A DNA stretch of 64,000 nt from Fulvia fulva (lineage: Eukaryota > Ascomycota > Dothideomycetes > Mycosphaerellales > Mycosphaerellaceae). Below, piece after piece: positions 45,328 to 56,600 of the stretch. Position numbers and translations under genes: made by a program. The stretch spans positions 1,488,001-1,552,000 of the forward strand of contig NC_063020.1 in assembly GCF_020509005.1 (NCBI RefSeq), given 5' to 3'. Each line of letters begins with the position of its first letter. Position 1 is the stretch's first letter. The notes under the pieces were generated by a model that worked only from the letters and a program-made list of their open reading frames with translations, made no database searches and had not been told where the DNA came from.

Positions 45328-48300
45328 GGTAGATAGATATTTCATTAAGCTGTTGTAGTGCCCTTTAGCCTTTATAGCTATACTATCTTGTTTTTGTATA
45401 TATAGAGGGGAAACCGTATTAGTAAAAACCCCTCCTCCTTCTCGCCTATCTTTTCCTCCTAGTTATCGTCTTAAATTTCCCTTATTAGGAGTACGCTAGT
45501 ATTATAGGCCTGCCCTAATAACTACCCTATCTACAACCCCCCTCGCTTCCGCCTCTTATCTATCTACTCCTCCGTCTCGCTCGCGAGGCTAAACTACTAG
45601 AGGTATCCCTACTATAGTATCTACCGAGAGATTCGGCGAATATTACCTTTGTCCCTAATAATTGACTTATAGTCTCTCCTTCCCGCTTAGTACCTCCAAT
45701 TTCCCCTACCTCTCGCCTACTACGGGCATCGTAGTAGTATATATTCTAGGTTTTACGATAGGTAGCTATACTAGTAGGCTAGGCTATAGATGTCTAGTAT
45801 ACGTCTCCTAAATAAGTAGGCCCTTAATCTAATATGTTCGGTCCTAATTTGGATCGCTATACTTGCTTCGGCCCTTATTAGGTCCCTATATAGCTAGTAA
45901 TTGTGTCTCTAGAAGGCTCGGAGCGCTATCGGGCCTATTGTCTTAGGGGGCTTCCTTTTCTAGTCCTACTCCTATAGGTAGCTCGCTATCTATTCCGCTA
46001 GGCTTTAGGTCTTAGCCTTACTCCCGCCGGCCTAGCGAATCCTACGCTCCTCCTCTTTTCGTGCTAGCTATTCGGTGCTTATCTATACGGCCGTAAAGGT
46101 AGTAAGGTCATCCTCTTTTTAGCTTGTCCTATATCCGGCCCCTCTCCGGTAGCGGCTTTCTATCTTATTCTTTACCTCCTAGATCGTAGTTTATACTCGG
46201 TAACCTATCGTCTTTGCCGCGTATTAAATTCTTATTCCCCGGATGTACTAGCCGATTAGTAGTGTTCCTATCTCTATTTCTACCGTGCTTATTAACGTTG
46301 TCTTATATACGCCTAGTACCCTACGTAGGTTACCTACCTATATCCTATTTAGGGGTTGCTCTATCCGTTTCGGGATCGGCTTGCCTACGCCTCCTGTTCC
46401 CTAAATCTATGCCCCGTATAATATAGCTAGTCTAACGATCGCCTTATATATTACTCTTGCCTTATCGAATATTGCTCCCTATATAGATACCGTAAGCCTC
46501 TTTATCGAGGCTTTATTAACTTGCGCTCGACTCTAGGCTTTCTTAATCTATATATTCTAGCTTAGCTTCGGGTCGAGCTAGATCCCTAGTACTCGTAGCT
46601 CCGCTAATAGCTTAGTCTCGTAGCCTTAGATTCTTACCGCCGCCTTTATATTATAGTATGTTCTCGCTTTACTAAAGTGTATAAGTTAGTACTTTTTAGG
46701 GGCGAACCGGGCACTATACTTCTTTGCCTACTCCTCGCATTTCTTATGCCTATCTTTAAGGAGGCGACAGTTCTCTTCTATCGAGTCTAACTAGGCTAGG
46801 ATGTTTATATCGTCTACGAACCCTAATACTAAGGTTTACGGAGAGGTAAGTAGGGGGATTAGATTAGACATAAATATTAGAAACAGGATAGGGGAGAGAG
46901 TAGATCCCTAAGGTATTCTAGTCTCTACCTTTACCGGGTCGGACGTATACCTTCCTAGGACTAGGTATATCGTCCGTTCCTAGAGAAAGGAGTAGACGAA
47001 CGTCGTTACCTACTAGGGGATGCCTTTCTACTATAGGATATATATTAGCCTTTAGTATAAGACGTTATTAAAGGCTTCTACGATGTCGAGGGATAGTAAG
47101 GACGCCGCTCGGTTCCTACCGTAGTACTAGAGGGTCTAAATTTACTCCGTAATTAGCTCTATTACTATTAGTGTCGATCGCTAGCTTCTTCCCCCTATCT
47201 ATATTACTAGGAGTACGTAGTTGTCCTCGGCTAGCTACGTAAGTCTCTAGGCTACTATCTTTTCTAGGACCTTCCCTATCGTATTTAGAAGTGCGATTAG
47301 TCTATACGACTTAGGCTAAGTATAGTCCTCCTTCTATAGCTTACGTAGTACTACTGTTATAGACTCTCTATACGGCTTCGGATAATACCCTAGCCGTAGG
47401 TACGCGGTAAATAGGTTTATAAGGCTCGGCGCGATCTCTTCTCTATACTCTTTTAGTAGTATATTTAGTATCCTATCTAGGCCTAGGGCTTTTCGTCCTT
47501 TTAGCTTACTTATAACTCCTATTACTATATTAGAGCTAACCGCCTAATCTATATCTAGGGGTTCCGGGTATATACTCGGGTCGATGTCCGTAAGGTCTAC
47601 CTCTACTTACGTCGAAAAGAAATAGTCGGCTAATACTTTTGCCTTACTCCGGGGCGTAGCCTAGGCAATCCCTTTACGGTCTACGATTAGAGGGAAGTAA
47701 GGGGTTTGTTACTCTTTAGGTAGTCGTACCTATTTAGTAAGTCTCTATATCTATTCCGGGTTTTCTATAACGAGCCCGATCGTCGCTCTCTAGTCCTATA
47801 GCTTATCGCGTCTTATCTAGGCCTTCTCCTCTTATATCGCGCGACAGTATTGCTCCTACGTCTCTTAGGTATGCTCCTTCGTCCACTATCGCCTTGCCCT
47901 TCTAGCCTCCCTTACCTTCGTAGAGCATTTAGGGGTCTAGAAGGCCTTCTACTACGTTAAGGGCCGGAGTAACGGCGTGTATTGTTCCGCTACTTACTAT
48001 ATAACCGAGGTAATCTATTCCGCTACTTGATCTAGCTAAGCTATCGTCTCGAGTTCTCTATACTATAGTAGGTTCGCTAATAGGAAGCCTCTTATATCGT
48101 CCTAGCGTGCCTTCTTCTACTTACGGCGTAGTTCGTTTACTAGCTCCTCTATCGCCTTTACCCCTAGCGTCGTTTAGATAGAGATATAGTCTATAGAGGC
48201 TTCTAGCGCGTAGTTCGGTCGGTATTAGACTAGTCTCTCTTTAAGTTCTCGTAATAGAAAGTATAGGTCGATCGTACTTATACTAGTACGGGCCTTCTAC

Positions 48301-50445
48301 GTCTCTATTCCCTTTAGTATTACTAAGGCCATTCCGTAGCGTACGGTTATGTCTAGTAGCTTTCCCCCTAGAAACGCGTACGGGGGAGTAAATTCGAGTC
48401 CCTACTATAGGTAGTAGAGGTTGAAGTCGCCGAGGAGTACTTACTTTATATCTTAGCTTAGGGTCCGCTCTAGGTAGGCGAGGGTTCCTAGTTCCCTACT
48501 CGTCCGACCCCGCGGTAGCGGGTTATAAACGTTATAGATCTAGATAGGGCCTTATGTCGTGTCGATCTAGATTAATGTTATGTCTCCTAGGTTGCCCTAC
48601 TACGGTAGTATAACCTTCTACGACTTAAGGTCTATAGTCTTACTTACGTATATATATATCCTCGGGATAACGCCTCGTTAGCCCGCGATTACGGTATAGT
48701 ATCTCCGGTTATTATAAGTAGCTAGGAGTCCTACGTAGGGGTTGATCTATAGTTCCTATACCGTAATAACGTAGTACCGTAGCGGGTCTAGCTCTTATAG
48801 AAAGTGGCGCTAGACCTTGTCCCTACTTTTGTTTACGTTATACTATACGATAGTAATGTCGTCGTATAGTATTATTCGTTATCCGTAAGGTCTATTTCCG
48901 TGCTGACTTACTATATCTCCTAAGCCTATATCTCGCTATCCGGCTAGCCCTAGGACCGCTAGGGCGCCCTAAAGATTCGTATTTAGCCTAGTTCGTTAGC
49001 GGCCCGGTTAAGGTGTCGAGGCCTACCGGGAGGTAGATACGTTTACGGTTAGGTTCCCTTATTCGTCTCTTCTACCCTCTTCCTTTTACTCGGCTCGAAG
49101 CCCTTATATACGGTAGGTCCCTCCTACTATCGTTAGGGGTACCTAGCTAGTATAGAGATCCTTACTTGTCTCGCTCGTTCTTATACTACTATTCTAGCTA
49201 GGCATTAGCTTAAATACGCTAGGTACCTTCTACTATAGTATATATACCTACTCTCCTTTTTTAGGCATTCCCTTCCCTAGTATAGGCCTACGTAGTAAGG
49301 ACACCTTAGGGTCTTCTCTCCGTATTTTAGGGCTATATAACCGTGCTATTAGTATTAGAAGTATTATAGGACCCTATAGCTACTCTAATAGATCTCCGTG
49401 TCTATTCTCTCGTAGTTCTAGAATAGCCTATTGTCTAGTATCTAGTTAGCTTGTTCCGCTGTCTCTACCTAAATAATAAGCGATGAATGCGTCTTTTCTC
49501 GGTCTACTATCTTGTATAGCTATACCGCCTTTGTTAGTCGTACTCCTAGGGAGGTGTTCTAGTTCTATGCTTAGAGGTAGGGAAGGTCTTCGACCTTAAA
49601 TGTCCTAGGGACCCCGTAGGCGATAACGGTATACTATTAGTAGGAGACTCGTACCGACTTCGCGACTTTAGTAGTCCACTCCTTATAGGTCTCTAGCTTT
49701 CGTCTATTAGACTCTTATACGGTAAAGAGTCTCACTACGCCTATTACCTCTACCCTCGCCCTAACTACCTCCTTTTAGCCGATTCTGTCGACAATCTCCT
49801 TGCTTATTAGGGCTACGATTTCTTGTTTCTCCGCCGGATTAGTAATATATAGGCGTACCGCCTTACTTGCCTTTAGAGGGGGTTGATTCTTACCTACTAC
49901 TACTATTACCTATGTCCTTAGTCTCTAGGCTGCCTTCTGTGTTGCTTATTAGATTGTCTTCGGGATTTGGTATAATAGCGCTTTTAGCGCTCCTAGTAGC
50001 TATACTATAGTGTTCTTATATACCCGGGTTAGGTGTTCGTTATCCCCTAGTAAGTTTTCCGCCTCCGTATATAGGGTCGTCTACGCTATATTGTTTATCG
50101 TTAGCCTCTACTTTCTATATAGTAGGCCTTAGCTTATGTCCTAGGTTTTTTCTTAGTTTATTCCCCGGTTTGACTCTTAGTATAGAATGTTCGTAAGGCT
50201 ATAGCTCTCGTTAGTTACTATCCTTCGCTACTATTCGGGGTCGTACTTCCTAATTAGGTAGTTGTCCTCCGTAACTCCGTAATTCTAGGGTCTACCTTTA
50301 GGGGAAAGGGACCTTAGTTTTAGGGTTTTTTATACTACGATTACGCCGCCGCTAGCGTAGGCGGGTCGCTACTACCTAAGTCGATTGCTTGTCTTAATAA
50401 GGGCTATCGATTAAATAGTCCTCGTCGATAAATCGGAGTCCGGAC
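45328..50445 (-). mobile_element. LINE1 copy 3: longest LINE1 copy, RIP-mutated
   Basis: About 5.1 kb. In its own sense: a 5' part near 50440, ORF1, endonuclease, RT, C-terminal domain, 3' UTR motif at 45400-45440, and a GATA tail at 45326-45334. No W unit is attached. The 5' end is approximate (50430-50460). A possible imperfect TSD is CCCTTATATATA on the left against CCCTTAGATATAT on the right. Its left neighbour is LINE5 and its right neighbour is Gypsy-B, so its target history is unresolved. Confidence 0.85.
45530..50300 (-). pseudogene. LINE1 copy 3 ORF1 and ORF2, RIP-broken
   Basis: ORF1 (about 50300-49000) has a VRLYITNPAEKQEIVALI-like stretch near 49800-49860, then an AYGVPRTFKVEDL-like box near 49580-49625, and Cys-rich knuckles near 49260-49400 with several Cys to Tyr changes. 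ORF2 has endonuclease GDFNLYYL near 48410-48440, the RT PILFLIFMSDL box near 46860-46890, FVDD near 46808-46822, and the C-terminal zinc finger near 45715-45790. All frames carry TAG/TAA at former Gln/Trp codons. Confidence 0.82.
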
Positions 50446-50476
50446 CTCCCTTAGATATATCTAGTATCTTATATAG

Positions 50477-51690
50477 ATAGATAGATAGATAGATATTTCA
50501 TTAAGCTGTTGTAGTGCCCTTTGGCCTATGCAGCTATGCTATCTTGTTTTTGTATATATAGAGGGGAAACCGTGTTGGTGAAAACCCCTCCTCCTTCCCG
50601 CCTGTCTTTTCCTCCTCGTTGTCGTCTTAAATTTCCCTTGTTAGGGGTACGCTAGTGTCATGGGCCTGCCCTGATGACTACCCTATCTGCAACCCCCCTC
50701 GCTTCCGCCTCTTGTCTATCCACTCCTCCGTCTCGCTCGCGAGGCTAAACTGCTGGAGGTATCCCTGCTGTAGTATCCACCGAGAGATTCGGCGAATGTT
50801 GCCTTTGTCCCTAATAATTGACTTGTAGTCTCTCCTTCCCGCTTGGTGCCTCCAATTTCCCCTGCCTCTCGCCCACTGCGGGCATCGTAGTAGCATATGT
50901 TCTGGGTTTTGCGATGGGTAGCCACACTGGCAGGCTGGGCTATAGATGTCTAGTGCGCGTCTTCTGAACAGGTAGGCCCTTAATCCAATGTGTTCGGACC
51001 TGATTTGGATCGCTATGCTTGCTTCGGCCCTTGTCAGGTCCCTATATAGCTGGTAATTGTGTCTCTGGAAGGCTCGGAGCGCTATCGGGCCTGTTGTCTT
51101 AGGGGGCTTCCTTTTCCAGTCCTGCTCCCATAGGCAGCTCGCTATCTGTTCCGCTAGGTTTTGGGTCTTAGCCTTGCTCCCGCCGGCCTGGCGAGTCCTA
51201 CGCTCCTCCTCCTTTCGTGCTAGCCATTCGGTGCTTGTCTGTACGGCCGTAAAGGTCGTAAGGTCATCCTCTTTTTGGCTTGTCCTATATCCTGCCCCTC
51301 TCCGGTAGCGGCTTTCTATCTTATTCTTTGCCTCCTGGATCGTGGTTTGTGCTAGGTAACCTGTCGTCTTTGCCGCGTATTGAATTCTCATTCCCCGGAT
51401 GTACTGGCCGATTGGTGGTATTCCTGTCTCCATTTCTACCGTGCTTGTTGACGTTGTCTTGTATGCGCCTAGTACCCTACGTAGGTTGCCTGCCTGTGTC
51501 CTGTTTAGGGGTTGCTCTATCCGTTTCGGGATCGGCTTGCCTGCGCCTCCTGTTCCCCAAATCTGTGCCCCGTACAACATAGCTGGTCTGACGATCGCCT
51601 TATACATTACTCTTGCCTTGTCGAATGTTGCTCCCCATGTAGATGCCGTAAGCCTCTTTATCGAGGCTTCATTGACTTGCGCTCGACTCT
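50477..51690 (-). mobile_element. LINE1 copy 4: young, un-mutated 3' fragment in a W-W-LINE chimera
   Basis: The last 1.2 kb of LINE1, almost free of RIP, with (TAGA)n tail, 3' UTR and an intact C-terminal frame. It joins W5 at 51690/51691. The TSD AGTATCTTATATAG at 50463-50476 and 53682-53695 encloses LINE1 copy 4, W5 and W6 together. Target: Gypsy-B integrase region. Confidence 0.93.
50678..51607 (-). CDS. LINE1 ORF2 C-terminal fragment (309 codons open)
   Basis: Open from a Met at 51607 to TAG at 50678-50680; the frame is open up to the W junction. It encodes the region after the RT palm: the thumb (MYKAIVRPAMLYGAQIWG), a basic linker, and a zinc finger of CxC...H...C type (CQCGY, PEHMLLRCPQW, about residues 228-247), which in related elements aids RNA or DNA binding. 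It lacks the RT core and endonuclease because of the 5' truncation, so it cannot work alone. It is the least damaged LINE1 coding sequence here. Confidence 0.8.
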   Translation of the reverse strand: MYKAIVRPAMLYGAQIWGTGGAGKPIPKRIEQPLNRTQAGNLRRVLGAYKTTSTSTVEMETGIPPIGQYIRGMRIQYAAKTTGYLAQTTIQEAKNKIESRYRRGAGYRTSQKEDDLTTFTAVQTSTEWLARKEEERRTRQAGGSKAKTQNLAEQIASCLWEQDWKRKPPKTTGPIALRAFQRHNYQLYRDLTRAEASIAIQIRSEHIGLRAYLFRRRALDIYSPACQCGYPSQNPEHMLLRCPQWARGRGNWRHQAGRRDYKSIIRDKGNIRRISRWILQQGYLQQFSLASETEEWIDKRRKRGGLQIG

Positions 51691-52601
51691 GGCAAGGAAG
51701 GAATCGTATTTAGCAAGCTAGCTACGAGATAAGGTGACAAGTCTTAACCGCGCTTTCCCACTCATCTAGCACCACCGTGTAGCCTCGTTTCGAGAGGTTA
51801 GCCCGGAGCAAAAGCTTCCCTCTACGCCCTCCCTCCCTGTTTGCTCCTTAAGCCAATATCCACCTCCATAGGCCTGAGCCCTTTAGTGCTCTCTATTGAC
51901 CGACATGCGCATCCGTCCTCTCGGGCTGTACAGACAGTGTCAGCCGTCGCTGCCAGTGTACACCACGCCCCAGGTTTTGACGCCCTTCGCGTTACCGCAG
52001 CCTATCTCTAGAAAGCGGCCGTCCATGCCTCGCAGGTCTGCTCGGGGCACACACCACGCCGGGCAGCGTACTCCTTGCGTTTCCACCTACTAACCAATAT
52101 GAAGTTCCTTATCACCCTGCCCTCGATCCTCCCCGATCACAGAACTAATCCACTTGCATTGTACGTCTTTTCCCCGTCCTAACAGCCGTCTTTTCCTTGC
52201 TCAGGCTATCGTCTTTTCCTCGTCGCAATCTACCATGTCAGACTAGGTGCGTTGTGTAGCGGGACAGGCAGTGCCTCAGGCAAAACCCTCGTTCCCATAC
52301 CGGGTGTTCAACAGGCCCTTACAGGCTTCGTCGCGTGTCCACCTACCCACCGCATTGCCCGCTGGCAAACACCAGATTGTTTCGTAGTCCGCTCGACGCC
52401 GTTGCATAGTCCGCTCAGTTGTTGTTCTGTAGTCCGCTCGTCCAATGTTCGTCGCTTAGCCCGCTCGGTTTGCGGTCTCCGGAGGTGAAAATTCTGCACT
52501 CATACCAGAGGTGTCCTGTCGAGCGTATAGGCCACGGTTCCGCGCCCTTCTTACACGTAGAAAGAAGAGGGACTCGCTCCCGACACGAGTACACGCTCGT
52601 C
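51691..52601 (-). repeat. W unit 5, partial (911 bp)
   Basis: It lacks the first about 169 bp of W in LINE sense: it starts at GACGAGCGTG and ends at the standard CCTTGCC before LINE1. Un-mutated and nearly identical to W6. It is the middle part of the W-W-LINE chain. Confidence 0.92.
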
Positions 52602-53681
52602 GGCAAGGAAGGAATCGTATTTAGCAAGCTAGCTACGAGATAAGGTGACAAGTCTTAACCGCGCTTTCCCACTCATCTAGCACCACCGTGTAGCCTCGTT
52701 TCGAGAGGTTAGCCCGGAGCAAAAGCTTCCCTCTACGCCCTCCCTCCCTGTTTGCTCCTTAAGCCAATATCCACCTCCATAGGCCTAAGCCCTTTAGTGC
52801 TCTCTATTGACCGACATGCGCATCCGTCCTCTCGGGCTGTACAGACAGTGTCAGCCGTCGCTGCCAGTGTACACCACGCCCCAGGTTTTGACGCCCTTCG
52901 CGTTACCGCAGCCTATCTCTAGAAAGCGGCCGTCCATGCCTCGCAGGTTTGCTCGGGGCACACACCACGCCGGGCAGCGTACTCCTTGCGTTTCCACCTA
53001 CTAACCAATATGAAGTTCCTTATCACCCTGCCCTCGATCCTCCCCGATCACAGAACTAATCCACTTGCATTGTACGTCTTTTCCCCGTCCTAACAGCCGT
53101 CTTTTCCTTGCTTAGGCTATCGTCTTTTCCTCGTCGCAATCTACCATGTCAGACTAGGTGCGTTGTGTAGCGGGACAGGCAGTGCCTCAGGCAAAACCCT
53201 CGTTCCCATACCGGGTGTTCAACAGGCCCTTACAGGCTTCGTCGCGTGTCCACCTACCCACCGCATTGCCCGCTGGCAAACACCAGATTGTTTCGTAGTC
53301 CGCTCGACGCCGTTGCATAGTCCGCTCAGTTGTTGTTCTGTAGTCCGCTCGTCCAATGTTCGTCGCTTAGCCCGCTCGGTTTGCGGTCTCCGGAGGTGAA
53401 AATTCTGCACTCATACCAGAGGTGTCCTGTCGAGCGTATAGGCCACGGTTCCGCGCCCTTCTTACACGTAGAAAGAAGAGGGACTCGCTCCCGACACGAG
53501 TACACGCTCGTCGGATGGTTTTCATACCCGTTTTGCTGGTAGTCCTCTGTCCGCCGCGGCTCCGCCTACGCTACGCGCCCGTCGCGCCCACGACGCTCCA
53601 GCGTGAGAATACTTGGCTCTCTCGTAGCTAGACGAGAGGTTCGTAGCCGACACCACGTACAGGTGATTCTCGTCGTCGACC
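52602..53681 (-). repeat. W unit 6, full length (1080 bp), least mutated copy
   Basis: The best reference for W. Ends are GGTCGACGACG (53681 leftward) and CCTTCCTTGCC (52602). Features on the plus strand: CGTCTTTTCC three times at 53075, 53098 and 53121 (exactly 23 bp apart); TAGTCCGCTC at 53296, 53318 and 53341 with a fourth near-copy at 53368; and a perfect 7-bp hairpin with a 6-nt loop at 53619-53638. Only short frames (78 codons or less) exist, on both strands, with no recognisable protein. Likely derived from a non-coding RNA or a non-coding element. Confidence 0.92.
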
Positions 53682-56600
53682 AGTATCTTATATAGCTACT
53701 TCTAGAAAGTTACGATGAACTATTTCCCTCTATTAGAGGTGATCGTGTCCGGGAGCCTACGTCGACTAAATACGTACTTTAAGAACAGGCGCGCTATATT
53801 CTTCGCCATTATAGCTCTAATAGGAATAAGTTCTACTTCTTTTATTAGGCGGTCCGTAACGGTTATAATATTATTATAAGTCATACCGTCGAGTTCGCTA
53901 TCTAGTAAGTTTACTATAAAGTCGACTAATATATAGCGCTAAGGTCGTTCTAGTATAGAAAGTGGATATAATAATCTAGGTGGCTAGGTATATAGAGATT
54001 TCGTTATACGGTATACTCGGTAATTTACGGTATATCTACGTACTAATCTTACTAAGCTAGGCTAGTAAAATTTACGTACTACGAGCTTATATACACGGGC
54101 TCTACTAGGATAGCCTACTACTAGTACGTCATAGTTTATCTTTACTATTCGAGTCCGTAGCTTCTAGTTATCCGGTACCTATAAGCTCTAGTCGCCGTAC
54201 TAATTACGGACGTAGAGTATATCTCCTTCTACCTCGTAGTGTACTAGGTATACCTTCGCCTTTTAAAGAAGTAGCGGGATTACGTTACCTTTCTATAGCA
54301 TCTTAATTACTGCCTTAAGCTCCTAGTCTACGGCGTACGCTATTACTATTCGATACTCGAGTTTAGCCTCGTAATTAGCCTCTATCGTAGGCTTCGATAT
54401 AGTAGTAGCTTCTACCGGTATAGCGGCTTCGGCTAATATAAATTCTATTGCTTCTAGGTTTAGCGGAGTTTCCGTCTCTTTAGTAATATCTTCTACGGTT
54501 ACGCGTATAAAGTCAATCTTAAGGAATCGCTTAGGCGGTAGTAACGTCTAGTACTAATACTAATTACGCGGATCGTCCACCCCCTACGGAAGGTCCTAGC
54601 TACGTCTCGTTAGACTGTCTAGCTTTATGCCTTAAACACCGGGCCTATAGACGATACGGAAGTTGAACTAAGAGAGGAACTTAGCCTACCTCGCCTAACG
54701 TCGATTAAGCTACTTCGTCGTTATTAAGTACTCTAGGTTCTTATAATCTATAAACACTTTAACCGGTTCGATAGTATTATTATCTACTTCGTAGGCCAAT
54801 TTAGGCCTCTACTCTTCAAACGCCTTAATAATAGCTAATAGCTCCTTATCGTAGATCTTATAGTTATACTCTTATAGACTTAACTTCTTAGAGTAAAACG
54901 CTACCGGGTATAGGACGCCTTCTTCGTTATATTAGGAGAGGACGCCGGTATTAACGAAATCCGAGGAGTCCGTCTTAACGACTATCTACCTCCCCGGTAC
55001 GTAATGTACTAACATGCCCGCTTTACTAAATACTACCTTTAATACGTTAAACGCCTTCTAGCACCCTAGTGTCTAATCGATTCTTCTGTTCTTATAGTTA
55101 CTAGGGCTATCGGACTTGGTCAAGTTAGTTAGCGGCGATACGAGTCGCGAGAACGCTTCGATAAACCGTCTATAGAAGTTAGCGAAGCCTAGGAACGCTT
55201 ATCTATCCTTTAGGTTAGTTAGAGCCTCCTAGCTTTAGATATATTCTAGCTTGTCGGGGTCTATTTCAATGCCTTCTAGCGTAATAATTAGGCCTAGGTA
55301 TTTGACTCTCTACTAATAGAATTCGTATTTATTAATATCTACGGTTAACCCGGTATCGCGTAGTTTTATTAAAACCTTCGTTACGTACTCGATATACTCT
55401 TCGAGTATATCGCTAAAAATTAGTATATTATCTAGGTATACCGATACGAAGTCGTTAAGGTGTTCCTATAATATACTATTAATATACGACTGAAACGATG
55501 CCGGGCCGTTATATAGACTAAACGGTAAGACTAGACATTCGTATACTCCGTACCGCGTAGCGAACGCTATTAGCTATTTATACCCTTTAGTAATACGAAG
55601 CTTATTAAAGGCTACGACGATGTCTAGCTTTATAAAGTACCTCTTACTATACATCCTATTAAGGGTTTCCTAGATCAAAGGTATAGGGTACCTGTTCTTA
55701 ATAGTTATTATATTTAGCCCTCGATAGTTAATATATACTCGGAGCCCTCCTCCTAGCTTACGTACTACTAGAATAGGAGCTAGGGACTAGCTTGTCTTCT
55801 AACTAGCCTTACGGACTTTCCCTTCGCTCTCCTACTTAGTGACCTATTTCTTAACTACTTCATTCTCTTACGGTGTAAGCCTATAGGGTTTACGGTAAGG
55901 AGGCTCTTATAGGCCGTCGGGCTTAATATAGATTTTATAGTTAATGCCCGGCTAATAAGGCGGGAGCCCTTTATAGTCTTTAGCTAAGAACGCGTCCGTA
56001 ATATAATAGTACTCGGGCGGAAGCTTCTCCTTCGGTTTATAGTTAAATTACTTGTTTAGGAACTAATTAAGATCGTTAGCTAACATTGCGCTTAGCTTTA
56101 ACTCGCCGTTACTATCCGTTTCGCTAGACTCGTTACTAGTAGGTAGAATATAGAAGTACTCGGCCCTAGGCCGGTACGTATATATCTCCTAAGCGTAACG
56201 ACTAACGCCTTTATAGTCCACTTTCTTATCGTCGTCTATATATAAGGACGAGACATTTAACTCCGCCCCTCCTACCGTAAATCCTAGCGACTCCCCGGTA
56301 AAGGGCTCTAGTCCGTATTTCGTACGTTACCGGTATTAGTAGTTTAGGGACTAAACTATTATCGAAGTCTTCCTACGAAGATAGTAACTAAAGTAGTAGT
56401 CTAATCTAAGGGCCACTTCGCCGGTTTCCTAGAAGATATTAGGGTTGTACTAGCTTAACTAAGGTAGGCCGAGGACGATCTCGTATTCGAGGTCGGTTAC
56501 GTAGTATATTATTTACTCGTAATAATAACCGCTAATAACAACGTTAACTAAGGCTACGTATATAATACGTCTAGTACTCGCCTTCCTATTACCTAGTATT

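Noticed and set aside
53075..53377. CRISPR-like array in W (23-bp period repeats)
   Set aside because: Ten-base repeats, fungal retroelement context, no cas genes.
51896..53631. Repeated frames of 63-78 codons in W5 and W6
   Set aside because: Present on both strands and broken in the other W copies by ordinary changes as well as RIP; no recognisable domain. W is treated as non-coding.
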